This document shows, in pieces, positions 1 through 9,279 of a stretch of DNA of 64,000 bases. This DNA is from Propioniciclava flava. GTDB lineage: Bacteria; Actinomycetota; Actinomycetes; Propionibacteriales; Propionibacteriaceae. The notes beneath the pieces are model-generated. The model made no database searches, was not told where the DNA came from, and saw only the letters and a list, made by a program, of their open reading frames with translations. The stretch is from the NCBI RefSeq assembly GCF_004126535.1, contig NZ_PPCV01000008.1, forward strand, positions 62,001-126,000. The letters are read 5' to 3'. Every line of letters begins with the position of its first letter. The first letter of the stretch is position 1. Made by a program: the position numbers and the translations under genes.

Positions 1-33
1 AGAATCACAGGCACACACCCGAAGGGACGTCCC

Positions 34-261
34 ATGAGCTTCAACACCGCCGAAAACCCTCTTCTGCTCACCATGCTCGGTTTGTGGGCGCTGGGAATCA
101 TTGCGGCCGTGGTGATGGCTGGCCGCGTTTCGACGGCGAAAGCGATCAGCCTCACTTTGGTGGCCCTTTTTGCTCCCCTTGTGGGGTCGATCATCGTCGT
201 CGGGTTCTGGTGCGTGGACGCTGTGCGGCGGCGGCTGCCTCCCGCCCCCTCACGAGTCTGA
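34..261 (+). CDS. small two-helix membrane protein
   Basis: A 75-residue protein with two hydrophobic segments (about residues 10-30 and 37-61) and a basic tail. The layout resembles PLDc_N-type small membrane proteins, in which a second helix carries a Pro-Leu-Val-Gly turn; here that is AlaPheAlaProLeuValGly at about 44-50. A GAAGGGA ribosome-binding site lies 6 bases before the ATG. It converges on nagB with about 70 bases between. The function is unknown, and the family placement rests on topology only. Confidence 0.6.
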   Translation: MSFNTAENPLLLTMLGLWALGIIAAVVMAGRVSTAKAISLTLVALFAPLVGSIIVVGFWCVDAVRRRLPPAPSRV

Positions 262-331
262 TCCTCAGCGCGACCGCCTCATCGTCAGCGCGCCGCTCGG
301 CCTCACGACCGCGCGGCGCGTCGGCGGGCCC

Positions 332-1123
332 TCAGTCGGCGAATCGCTGCCAGGCGGGCTTGTGAGCGTAGGTGTGCGCGTAGTAGTCACGCAGGGTCAG
401 CGTGGAGGCGGCGGCCTCGTCGATCACGACGGTCACGGTGCGGTGGAGTTGCAGCACCGATCCGGGGCACATCGCGCTGACCGGGCCTTCAATGAGGCCC
501 GCGACGGCGTCCGCCTTGCCTTCGCCCTGGGCGACCAGCACGACGGCGCGGGCGTCCATGATGGTGCCGAGGCCTTGGGTGAGGCAGTGGCGCGGCACAT
601 CGTCCAGCGTCGGGAAGAACCGGGCGTTGTCGCGGCGGGTCTGCTCGTTGAGGGTCTTGATCCGGGTGCGGGAGGCCAGTGAGCTGGTGGGCTCGTTGAA
701 GCCGATGTGGCCGTTCGATCCGATCCCGAGGATTTGCACGTCGACGCCGCCCGCCGCCTTGATGGCCGCTTCGTAGTCCTCACAGGCCTGACGCAGATCC
801 TGAGCGCTGCCCTGGGGGACGTGGACGCGGGCCGGGTCGAGGCCCAGGGGCACGGTGACGGTCTCGTTGATGATGGACGCGTAGCTTTGCGGGTCGGACG
901 CCGGAAGGCCGACGTATTCGTCCAGCGCGAAGGCGGAGGCGCCACTCAGGTCGAGGTCGCCGCGCTGCACGCGGGCGGCCAGGTGCCGGTAGAGCGCCAG
1001 CGGCGAGGAGCCGGTGGCGACACCAAGGACGGCCGGGCCTTCCTTCTGGCTCGCCACCTGGGCGACACGGGCGGCAGCAACCTCGCCAGCCTCGTCGGCG
1101 GTGGAGCAGATCACGATTTCCAT
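332..1123 (-). CDS. nagB: glucosamine-6-phosphate deaminase
   Basis: Converts glucosamine-6-phosphate to fructose-6-phosphate and ammonia, the last step in bringing amino sugars into glycolysis. The 263 residues match the usual family length. Visible hallmarks are the phosphate-binding ATGSSPLALY near residue 36, the FALDEYVGLP motif around 65-74 with the catalytic Asp, and the GIGSNGHIGFNEP block at about 133-145. An AAAGGA site sits 8 bases upstream of the ATG. The gene lies 49 bases downstream of a GntR-family regulator on the same strand, so the two probably form one operon. No nagA is in the window. Confidence 0.95.
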   Translation of the reverse strand: MEIVICSTADEAGEVAAARVAQVASQKEGPAVLGVATGSSPLALYRHLAARVQRGDLDLSGASAFALDEYVGLPASDPQSYASIINETVTVPLGLDPARVHVPQGSAQDLRQACEDYEAAIKAAGGVDVQILGIGSNGHIGFNEPTSSLASRTRIKTLNEQTRRDNARFFPTLDDVPRHCLTQGLGTIMDARAVVLVAQGEGKADAVAGLIEGPVSAMCPGSVLQLHRTVTVVIDEAAASTLTLRDYYAHTYAHKPAWQRFAD

Positions 1124-1172
1124 GGGTTGTCCTTTCGGCGGGTGCTGACACCCGCGTGCTGATCGGCCTGAT

Positions 1173-1892
1173 TCACGAGTGGAAGCGGCGGCCGTCGAGA
1201 TCCATGTGGATCCGGTAGCGGTCGCCGCGGTAGTAGGAGGTGACGTGCTCCACGGGCACGCCCTGGGCGGTGGAGCGGCGCTGGAACACCAGCGTCGGCG
1301 TCGTGTCGGGGAGGGCCAGCAGTTCGACGAGTCGCGGCGTGGGGGTTTGGGCCCACAGGGTCTGCGCGGCGGCGTCGATGACGCGGCCGTACTGGTCGGC
1401 CAGCAGCCGGTACAAGGAATCGGTGAGGTCGTGGGCGTCGAGGTCGGGGAAGAGCGCCTCGGGGTACCAGCCAGTCTCCAGCGCCATGGGTTCGTCGTCG
1501 GCTAGGCGCAGGCGTTCGACCTGCCAGGCGCGTTCGCGCGCCCCCAGGACGAGCGCGGAGGCGACTTCCGGCGGGGGAACGTGGGCTGCCAGCGTGAGGA
1601 CGCGGGTGCTCGGGGTTGCCCCGCGGCGCCGCATGTCGTCGGTGAAGGACGCCAGGTGCAGGTGGGATTCGAGTCGAGGGCGCACGGCAAACGTGCCGAG
1701 CCCTTGGACGCGTTCCAGCATCCCGTCCGCGACCAGACCGCCCACGGCGGCGCGCACGGTGGCCCGCGAAACCCCGTAGTCGGCTGACAGTTGACGTTCG
1801 GAGGGGATCGCCTGGCCGGGCGTCGCCATACCCAGGATGAGCGCCCGGAGCTGCTGATGCTTCGGGGTGGCCCCGGTCAGCGTTGCGACCAC
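1173..1892 (-). CDS. GntR-family (HutC/UTRA) transcriptional regulator, DasR/NagR-like
   Basis: A winged-helix GntR domain (about residues 10-70, with PSERQLSADYGVSRATVR) is followed by a UTRA effector domain ending in a RYRIHMDL-type strand. Relatives with this architecture sense amino-sugar phosphates (DasR, NagR). I place the start at the GTG at 1892. It has a GGAGGGGG site at good spacing and gives 239 residues, close to DasR/NagR. The upstream ATG at 1958 would place the 16-bp operator inside the coding region. With nagB immediately downstream, the likely role is amino-sugar-responsive autoregulation and control of nagB. Confidence 0.88.
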   Translation of the reverse strand: MVATLTGATPKHQQLRALILGMATPGQAIPSERQLSADYGVSRATVRAAVGGLVADGMLERVQGLGTFAVRPRLESHLHLASFTDDMRRRGATPSTRVLTLAAHVPPPEVASALVLGARERAWQVERLRLADDEPMALETGWYPEALFPDLDAHDLTDSLYRLLADQYGRVIDAAAQTLWAQTPTPRLVELLALPDTTPTLVFQRRSTAQGVPVEHVTSYYRGDRYRIHMDLDGRRFHS

Positions 1893-1916
1893 GACACCCC
1901 CTCCACAGCGGTCCTT

Positions 1917-1932
1917 ACTGGTACGTACCAGT
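1917..1932. promoter_or_regulatory. GntR operator, perfect 16-bp palindrome
   Basis: ACTGGTACGTACCAGT is a perfect palindrome lying 25 bases upstream of the chosen gntR start. It resembles the DasR-responsive element (core ACTGGTCTAGACCACT) and other HutC-type operators with GGT-N-ACC arms. It is most likely the autoregulatory site for the gntR-nagB operon. Binding is inferred, not shown. Confidence 0.8.
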
Positions 1933-1967
1933 GTGCTCACTGCGGCCCCCGCGGGCAACCCGCTCGC

Positions 1968-2132
1968 TCACCACAGGTCGACGTTGTACTGATCGAAGAT
2001 GACCACGCCGGGGTAGGCCTCAAGGACGAACTCGCCCAGGTGGATGATGTCGTCGCTGTGGAGCCGCTCGGGATCGTCGCCGAAGCCGAGGACGATCTCG
2101 GTGTCGTAGTCGGCGACGTCCGCGGGCAGCAC
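1968..2132 (-). CDS. short ORF, possible remnant of a larger gene
   Basis: A 54-codon reading frame from a GTG to TGA, bounded upstream by an in-frame stop. Codon use is like real genes here (G/C at third positions), and the peptide is acidic and hydrophobic, ending with VVIFDQYNVDLW. It could be the C-terminal end of a decayed gene between gntR and cobQ. I do not recognise the family. No convincing ribosome-binding site is seen. Confidence 0.3.
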   Translation of the reverse strand: MLPADVADYDTEIVLGFGDDPERLHSDDIIHLGEFVLEAYPGVVIFDQYNVDLW

Positions 2133-2252
2133 CGTCCCGGGGCGAAGCGCCTAGGCCGAGCAGCGGACTTTGAATCCGCGGGTGACGCGGACTCTGAATG
2201 CAGGCCGCCCTCGGGCACTCCATCGCAGCACGGCCCGTGGGAAGATCGACCC

Positions 2253-3695
2253 GTGGCAGGACTCCTTGTGGCAGGCACGTCGTCGGATGCGGGTAAGTCG
2301 CTGATCGTGGCGGGGCTATGCCGGGCGTGGGCCCGGCAAGGCGTGAAGGTGGCCCCGTTCAAGGCGCAGAACATGTCGAACAACTCGATGGTGTGCCCCG
2401 ACGGTTCTGAGATCGGGCGTGCCCAGTACCTGCAGGCGATCGCGGCGGGCGTCGAGCCGTCGGCGCGCCTCAACCCGGTGTTGCTGAAACCCGCGACTGA
2501 CCGGCGCTCCTTCATCGTGGTCGACGGACGCCAGCGCGGCACCCTGGAGGCGGGTGAGTACGCCACCGGGCGCGCCGCGCTGGCCCAGGCGGCGTTCGCA
2601 GCGTACGAGGAACTGGCGTCGGAGTTCGACGTGATCGTCGCGGAGGGGGCGGGCTCCCCCGCCGAGATCAATCTGCGTGCCGGGGATTACGTGAACCTCG
2701 GTTTGGCGAGGCGTTTCGATATGCCTATGGTGCTGGTGGGCGACATTGATCGCGGCGGCGTCCTGGCGTCGATCTTCGGGCACTGGGCGATCCTGGACGA
2801 CGCCGACCGAGCACAACTAGCCGGCTATCTGATCAACAAGTTCCGCGGGGATCAGTCCGTACTCGCCCCTGGCCTGGACGAACTGAGCGCCCGGACGGGG
2901 CTGCGCAACTTCGGCGTCGTTCCCTGGTTGGATCAGGTCTGGCTCGATTCTGAGGACGCGCTCGCGTTCGCACGCTGGCCCCGGACGCCGGGGGCGGGCG
3001 GCGTGCTCCGGGTGGCTGCGATCCGGTTCCCGCGCATCTCGAACGCGACCGATCTGGACGCGCTGGCCGCCGAGCCGGGCGTCGACGTGTTCGTCGCCGA
3101 CCGTCCCGACGACCTGGCCCGCGCCGACGTGGTCGTGTTGCCCGGCAGTCGCTCGACCTTGGCGGACCTGGAATGGCTACGGGCCCGCGGCCTGGCCGAG
3201 CCACTCGCCGAACGCGCCCGCACAGGGGCCCCCACCCTGGGGATCTGCGGCGGCTATCAAATGCTGGCCCGCCTCATCGAGGACCCGATCGAGTCCACCA
3301 CCGGGTCCGTGACAGGGCTTGCCCTGCTCCCCACCCGCGTCGACTTCCACGCCGAGAAGACACTGGGCCGCCCGGTGGGGGCATGGCGCGGCGAGACCGT
3401 CCAGGGTTACGAGATTCACCATGGGGTCGTCGCGGTCGAGGGCGAGGCGGAGCCGTTCCTGGACGGGGTCCGCGTCGGCAACACGTTCGGCACTATCTGG
3501 CATGGCGCCTTCGAGAACGACGGCTTCCGTCGGGCCTGGCTCACCGAGGTAGCCGAGGCCGTCGGGTCGGATTGGCGTCCCACACCGGGCGCACCCCGAT
3601 TCGCGCAGCGCCGCGAACAGATGCTCGACGAACTGGCGGACACGCTGGCCACTCACACCGATCTCGATGGGCTACTCGATCTCGCCACGGCATAG
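2253..3695 (+). CDS. cobQ: adenosylcobyric acid synthase (glutamine-hydrolysing)
   Basis: Amidates four side chains of adenosylcobyrinate a,c-diamide using glutamine and ATP, in late cobalamin synthesis. The N-terminal dethiobiotin-synthetase-like domain has the P-loop GTSSDAGKS (residues 7-15), FKAQNMSNNS, EGAGSPAEINL and DIDRGG. The C-terminal class I glutaminase domain has the nucleophile Cys in LGICGGYQM and the catalytic His in YEIHHG. The reading frame is open further upstream, but family homology begins at the GTG at 2253, giving 480 residues, close to the usual 485. It stands apart from the other cobalamin genes at 50-56 kb, and I see no B12 riboswitch in front of it. Confidence 0.95.
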   Translation: MAGLLVAGTSSDAGKSLIVAGLCRAWARQGVKVAPFKAQNMSNNSMVCPDGSEIGRAQYLQAIAAGVEPSARLNPVLLKPATDRRSFIVVDGRQRGTLEAGEYATGRAALAQAAFAAYEELASEFDVIVAEGAGSPAEINLRAGDYVNLGLARRFDMPMVLVGDIDRGGVLASIFGHWAILDDADRAQLAGYLINKFRGDQSVLAPGLDELSARTGLRNFGVVPWLDQVWLDSEDALAFARWPRTPGAGGVLRVAAIRFPRISNATDLDALAAEPGVDVFVADRPDDLARADVVVLPGSRSTLADLEWLRARGLAEPLAERARTGAPTLGICGGYQMLARLIEDPIESTTGSVTGLALLPTRVDFHAEKTLGRPVGAWRGETVQGYEIHHGVVAVEGEAEPFLDGVRVGNTFGTIWHGAFENDGFRRAWLTEVAEAVGSDWRPTPGAPRFAQRREQMLDELADTLATHTDLDGLLDLATA

Positions 3696-3831
3696 TTGAA
3701 TGCGATCACAAACCTGAGATCTCTCAACCATTGATTCAGGGTTCTCAGGATAACCATGTTTTCTGAGAATGCGTTGATAATCTCCCAGCAACTCCGGGCG
3801 ATGGACCCGGTTCGGTGGTGGAGGATCATCA

Positions 3832-5457
<1,626 letters not shown>

Positions 5458-5475
5458 TGCTCTCTTGAGAGTTTC

Positions 5476-5516
5476 GAAGGCGACGCGCCGACACACCTCC
5501 TCGGCGCGCCGCCTTC
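5476..5516. terminator. GC-rich hairpin terminator
   Basis: Two 16-base arms (5476-5491 and 5501-5516) match at 15 of 16 positions around a 9-base loop. It lies 19 bases after the phosphoesterase stop. There is no U-tract, as is common for actinobacterial terminators. Confidence 0.75.
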
Positions 5517-5628
5517 GGGGCTCCTTGAACCGCTTCGCATCGATGTAGGGCATCGGGTTGCCGTCAACAGCTAGCCACCACGACGGAACTACCTTGCGAA
5601 TATTTCGTTTATACGGAACACTCGGGGT

Positions 5629-6120
5629 ATGAACACCGCCGTGCAGGACGCCGCAACCTTCAGCCCCGAAGACCAGCCTGCGGCCGATGTCATCAACTTC
5701 GTCGAGGCCCTGCGGAGCCGAGGTCTCGACGTGCCGGAATCGAAGGCTCGCCTCGTCTCCCGCGACGGCGAACACTCCATTGATCTGCCCGACGAGCTTT
5801 ACCGTGTACTCGTGTTCGCGGCGACCAACATCGCCGAAGGGCGAGCCGTCACCGTCGCCCCCATCGAGAAGCAACTCACCACCCAAGAGGCCGCCGAGTT
5901 CCTTGGCATCTCACGGCCCACGCTGATCAAGTTCATCGATCAAGGCGAGATCCCCTGCACCAAGGTGGGCCGCCATCGCAAGGTCCGCCTGGGTGATCTA
6001 CTCGACTATCAGCGTCGGCGAGCCGCCATTCGTCGCCAGGCATTGGCGGAGATGGTCGACATTGCGCTGGAACACGACCTGTACGAGGCCACCAGCGGTT
6101 CAGCGGAGGGGATTCGCTAG
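5629..6120 (+). CDS. excisionase-family HTH antitoxin of a PIN-type toxin-antitoxin pair
   Basis: 163 residues with a MerR/excisionase-like helix-turn-helix at about 83-125 (TTQEAAEFLGISRPTLIKFI ... VGRHRKVRLGDLLDYQ). The N-terminal part has a short strand-rich segment. This is the standard form of antitoxins that precede PIN_3-family toxins. Here the C-terminal half of such a toxin is found on the opposite strand, abutting this gene's stop. The antitoxin looks full length and may act alone as a repressor. Confidence 0.8.
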   Translation: MNTAVQDAATFSPEDQPAADVINFVEALRSRGLDVPESKARLVSRDGEHSIDLPDELYRVLVFAATNIAEGRAVTVAPIEKQLTTQEAAEFLGISRPTLIKFIDQGEIPCTKVGRHRKVRLGDLLDYQRRRAAIRRQALAEMVDIALEHDLYEATSGSAEGIR

Positions 6121-6398
6121 ATCCAGGTCTCGATGACCTGAGCCGATCCCGGCAGGCCCGCTGCACGAAGCCGCTCCGCAAGGGCGCCGACATCGTGTGG
6201 TGGGAGTCGGTTCTTGCGCAGCATCGCCTCAACGGCGGCCCGCGACCACAGCGGGTGAAGGTCCAATTGGTCGAGCACGAAGGCATCAGGGTGTTTGGCC
6301 TCGATGTCGTAGGGGCTCAGGGCCGCCGCCGGGAAGTCTTTGAGGTTGAACGTAACGAGGGTGTGGGCTGAACTCCGTACGCACGCGGCCTGGCTATG
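6117..6398 (-). pseudogene. C-terminal half of a PIN_3-family toxin, inverted and truncated
   Basis: This minus-strand frame reads CVRSSAHTLVTFNLKDFP, then IEAKHPDAFVLDQLDL, a clear match to the second half of PIN_3 (VapC-like) ribonuclease toxins. An in-frame stop at 6399-6401 cuts off the N-terminal half, which carries the first catalytic Asp, and there is no start codon or ribosome-binding site. In the pairs I know, toxin and antitoxin run in the same direction. Here the toxin piece is inverted, and its TAG shares the palindromic CTAG with the antitoxin's TAG. Not expected to be active. Confidence 0.8.
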
Positions 6399-6546
6399 TC
6401 AACCCCACTTGGCCCCGGGGTGACGGCCAGGAATGGACCCACCTTGCGCGAGACCAGCGGCATGAGCGGTTATCGGCTGGCGGTCGAAGCGAGCAGCGGG
6501 CAAGGATGGGTCTCTGGACCCGAGAACCACCCAGGAGGGGTTCACC

Positions 6547-7095
6547 ATGAGCGAGCAAGGCACCGGCCCATGGGCCACACAGCGTTTGGTCATCCGCAAG
6601 GGCCGAGCCAGTGATGCCGAGGAGATCTGGCCCTGGCGCGAAGACGATGAGCTCAATCGGTGGCTGACCGCCATCCCCACCTCGCCAGAGCAGAACAAGG
6701 AACGGTGGGTCGCCGGGCTCGACAGCAACTACGTCGCCGAGATGGCCGGCACGATCGTGGCGACGGGCAAGATCGCACCGGAACAGGCATGGGCGCAGTC
6801 CGAGGTTGCCGACCAGGTCGACGGCGCACAGGTTGAGATCGGGTGGGTCGTGGCACCGGGCCATCAGGGCCAAGGGATCGGCACCGAGTTCGCCAGGGCC
6901 CTGCTGGACATCTCGTTCGCCTCGGGAGCTCGTCGGGTGACGGCCTACTGCTTCGCCGACAACGCCGCCTCAGCGCGCATCATGGAGAAGATCGGCATGC
7001 GCCGCGAGGCCCACTTCCGCACCGATTCCCTGCATCGTTCAGGACGGTGGCTCGACTCCTATGTATACGCAATCCTGGACACCGATCCCCGCTGA
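6547..7095 (+). CDS. GNAT-family N-acetyltransferase (RimJ/RimL-like)
   Basis: 182 residues with the acetyl-CoA-binding motif GHQGQGIGTEFARALL at about 107-122 and the C-terminal NAASARIMEKIGM-REAHFR block typical of RimJ/RimL-type acetyltransferases. The acceptor is unknown; the family acts on protein N-termini or small molecules. A strong AGGAGGGG site lies 7 bases before the ATG. It converges with a broken acetyltransferase gene. Confidence 0.88.
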   Translation: MSEQGTGPWATQRLVIRKGRASDAEEIWPWREDDELNRWLTAIPTSPEQNKERWVAGLDSNYVAEMAGTIVATGKIAPEQAWAQSEVADQVDGAQVEIGWVVAPGHQGQGIGTEFARALLDISFASGARRVTAYCFADNAASARIMEKIGMRREAHFRTDSLHRSGRWLDSYVYAILDTDPR

Positions 7096-7114
7096 TCGCG
7101 TCAGAAGTGCGCGT

Positions 7115-7669
7115 TCAATTGGAAGCGGCGTCCCAGCAGGCCAGCGCACCTTGCCCGCCCGAGAAGGTGACGCCCGGAATTGCGAAGTCGCGGGTGATTT
7201 CGCCAAAGCCAAGGTGTGCGTGGAGCGCCAGGGAGGCTTGGTTGAGGGCGTTGGCGAAGTACCAGACCTGTCGAACGCCTCGCCTTCGTAGCTAGATGAG
7301 TCGAGCGCGAGTCAGCAGCCGTCCCACGCCTCGACGACGTACGGCTGGGTCCACCACAACACCGGTGAGGTACCAGCCCGAGGGGGCATTGCAGTCGGCT
7401 GGCAGCTGCAGCCAACTCGCCTTCCCATAGCCCACGAGGTCCGAGCCAGAACGAGCCACAAGGACGAGCTGGCGATCATCCTCGAGCGCTCGTTGGAAGG
7501 CACCGATCCAGCGATCCATTGGCTCATCCTCGCGGGCTGCCGCCAATGTCGCGCATGCGCGGACGTCCTCGTTGGCCAAGGTGCTGACCAGCACGGGCAG
7601 CGGATCGAGGTCTCCGCTGTCGTCAGTGAACTCCGCGAACTCGGGCATGGGCACCACCGTATGCGGCAT
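7115..7669 (-). pseudogene. GNAT-family acetyltransferase interrupted by one in-frame TAG
   Basis: The frame runs 184 codons from ATG 7669 to TGA 7115, with a single amber codon at 7292-7294. Before it stands VVVDPAVRRRGVGRLLTRAR, the acetyl-CoA site. After it the same frame continues LRRRGVRQVWYFANALNQAS ... GFGEITRDF, the expected second half. One point mutation would restore a full-length enzyme, so this is a recent inactivation, a sequencing error, or possibly readthrough. Confidence 0.85.
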
Positions 7670-7770
7670 GAGAGTGAGTGCGCGAAGCGTGCCGATAGAG
7701 GGCCAGACCAGTGCGCCGGCCGCGCGCAGGCCCTGCGGATAATCAATATGTGTCAGTGGTCCCTGCCATC

Positions 7771-8475
7771 ATGCTGGGCATGGGAACTCCAACATGGGCC
7801 GACCAACTCGTCGCTTGGTCCGCGCTGTTCTCGGCCCCACTGACGCTTGGCCTATTGGTCTTCGCGGTGTTCGCTTGGCGAACGGCACACAGCACGTTGG
7901 AGGAGTCGCGCAAAGCCAGTCTCGCAGCGCAGAGGGCGGCGGAGGCCGCGGAGGCGGCCAACGAACAGCTACGGCGCGATAGCGTCGAGCAGACGAGGCC
8001 GTTCGTGTTCGCCGAGGTTATCCCAGGGTTGGCCGGTGTGACATCGTGGGATCTCCGAATCACCAACGCCGGCAAGTCGTCCGCCCGTGAGTTGACGTTG
8101 ACTCCGTCGAAGTGGTCAGACCGCGAAGACACGGTGACGCAGTCGCTACGGGAACTGCTGGAAACGCCACGCACGCTTCCACCCGGATGCTCAATCCGCA
8201 CCCTGTGGCGGATCGGTCCTCCTGAGCCGGGCCACCACACCGACGGACCCCACGAGATGGGCATGGACGAGCGCGGGCAAGTCCGGGTCGAGTACCGAAG
8301 CGACGACCCGCAGCATGCGCCTTACGTAGATGTCTTCGACGTAAATACTCATGGTGCCGGGCTTTGGCCCGTCCCCGAGGCAGGTCCAGCGCCCGACGGC
8401 CTCAACGGGGATTTGCGCAAGTTCTACAGGCTGGGTCAGACACTCGTTCGCCGAGTCGGCGAACTAGGCCGTTGA
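7771..8475 (+). CDS. hypothetical protein with one N-terminal membrane helix
   Basis: About 234 residues. A single transmembrane helix (about 12-35) is followed by an Ala-rich, probably coiled-coil stretch (40-70), then a soluble region with ITNAGKSSARELTLTP, a pattern seen in beta-sandwich domains of membrane-anchored hypothetical proteins. The start is uncertain: ATG 7771 or 7780, neither with a good ribosome-binding site. No family recognised. Confidence 0.6.
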   Translation: MLGMGTPTWADQLVAWSALFSAPLTLGLLVFAVFAWRTAHSTLEESRKASLAAQRAAEAAEAANEQLRRDSVEQTRPFVFAEVIPGLAGVTSWDLRITNAGKSSARELTLTPSKWSDREDTVTQSLRELLETPRTLPPGCSIRTLWRIGPPEPGHHTDGPHEMGMDERGQVRVEYRSDDPQHAPYVDVFDVNTHGAGLWPVPEAGPAPDGLNGDLRKFYRLGQTLVRRVGELGR

Positions 8476-8570
8476 TCTGGTAGCCGGCAGTAGGCGGCCG
8501 ACTACGCGACTGACGGGAGTATGCGGGCGGACGCGCCACGAGCGTCGCGCAGCGGCATTTGCGGATGTTG

Positions 8571-8858
8571 TCAGGCGACGGGGTCGAGCCTGCGGACGGT
8601 GGGTATTCCGGCGGCACGCTCGGCCGCGAGGTCATAAGCCGACTGCAGGGCCAGCCAAACGCGGGCGGTACCAACGCCTGCTCCCTCCAGTCGAACAGCA
8701 AGGTTGGGGCTCACGCGGGCATGGCCGTGCAGGACTCGGCTCAACGTCACCCGGGAGATCCCGAGCCTGGACGCGGCCTCCCCGACACTCAGCCCGAGGT
8801 CGGCCAGCACGTCCTCGCGAAGGATCTCGCCGGGATGGACCGGGGTCCTCATCACCAT
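8571..8858 (-). CDS. higA: HigA-family antitoxin (XRE-type HTH)
   Basis: 95 residues. HPGEILREDVLADLGLSVGE leads into the HTH ASRLGISRVTLSRVLHG and the NLAVRLEGAG segment that defines HigA/VapI antitoxins. I chose the ATG at 8858 because AGGAGG lies 8 bases upstream. The gene follows the toxin gene by 16 bases on the same strand, the order typical for higBA. It should neutralise HigB and repress the operon. Confidence 0.9.
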   Translation of the reverse strand: MVMRTPVHPGEILREDVLADLGLSVGEAASRLGISRVTLSRVLHGHARVSPNLAVRLEGAGVGTARVWLALQSAYDLAAERAAGIPTVRRLDPVA

Positions 8859-8874
8859 GTTGTCCACCTCCTGG

Positions 8875-9162
8875 TCAGTGGTAGTCCTGATAGTCGACGA
8901 GTTCGACGTCGCTCTCAACGAAGCGGAACGTCACTCGCCAGTTGCCGTTCACCCAGATCGACCAGTGCCCGGCCAGGTCCCCTTTGAGGGGGTGGGTCCG
9001 AAACGACGGGATCGCGAGGTCGTCGGGGGTCTGTGCCACGTCCAGCAGCGACAAGATGCGAAGCAACTTGGGGATGTGAGTCGCTTGAACACCCTTCTTC
9101 GAACCGTCGCGATACAGCCGCTCCAGACCCTTGTGCCGGAAGCTGACGATCACAAAGACCAT
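8875..9162 (-). CDS. higB: HigB/RelE-superfamily mRNA interferase toxin
   Basis: 95 residues. Its motifs MVFVIVSFRHKGLERLYRDG at the start, IPKLLRILSLLDVAQTPDDL in the middle and GNWRVTFRF...VELVDYQDYH at the end are those of HigB toxins, which cleave mRNA on the ribosome. The ATG at 9162 matches where family homology starts. A near-perfect inverted repeat lies just upstream. It forms a toxin-first operon with higA. Confidence 0.92.
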   Translation of the reverse strand: MVFVIVSFRHKGLERLYRDGSKKGVQATHIPKLLRILSLLDVAQTPDDLAIPSFRTHPLKGDLAGHWSIWVNGNWRVTFRFVESDVELVDYQDYH

Positions 9163-9164
9163 CG

Positions 9165-9186
9165 TATCGCGTAGCGCTACACGATA
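9165..9186. promoter_or_regulatory. higBA operator (22-bp inverted repeat)
   Basis: A 22-base inverted repeat with 20 symmetric positions: arms TATCG and CGATA around the core GTAGCGCTAC. It starts 3 bases upstream of the higB ATG and so must overlap the promoter or the leader. This is where HigA would bind to repress the operon. Confidence 0.75.
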
Positions 9187-9253
9187 CAAGCCTCGCCCAC
9201 GCCCTCAACGACCACCAGCGGCAGAGTAGGGCGTTTGCGGACCACTCTTTCCC

Positions 9254-9273
9254 ATAGCTCTGGATGCTATAGT
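9254..9273 (+). promoter_or_regulatory. putative promoter with inverted repeat, possibly leaderless
   Basis: TATAGT at 9268-9273 is a good -10 hexamer ending 6 bases before the ATG at 9280, so transcription would start at or next to the start codon. The inverted repeat ATAGC-N7-GCTAT (9254-9258 and 9266-9270) overlaps it and could be the antitoxin's own operator. No clear -35 is seen. Confidence 0.45.
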
Positions 9274-9279
9274 CCGGGC

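Noticed and set aside
2163-2179. A 17-base segment with a perfect tRNA-Gln(UUG) anticodon arm (GCGGA-CTTTGAA-TCCGC).
   Set aside because: No matching D-arm, T-arm or acceptor stem can be built around it, so it is not a tRNA gene. It could be a chance match or an old attachment-site scrap, with nothing to decide between them.
1959-2252. A possible B12 riboswitch in front of cobQ.
   Set aside because: No B12 box or conserved core is present on either strand; the only clear one is at 53195-53325.
3700-3800. Inverted segments around TTCTCAGGAT and TTCTGAGAAT after cobQ.
   Set aside because: The arms are short and mismatched, and no clear terminator or operator can be defined.
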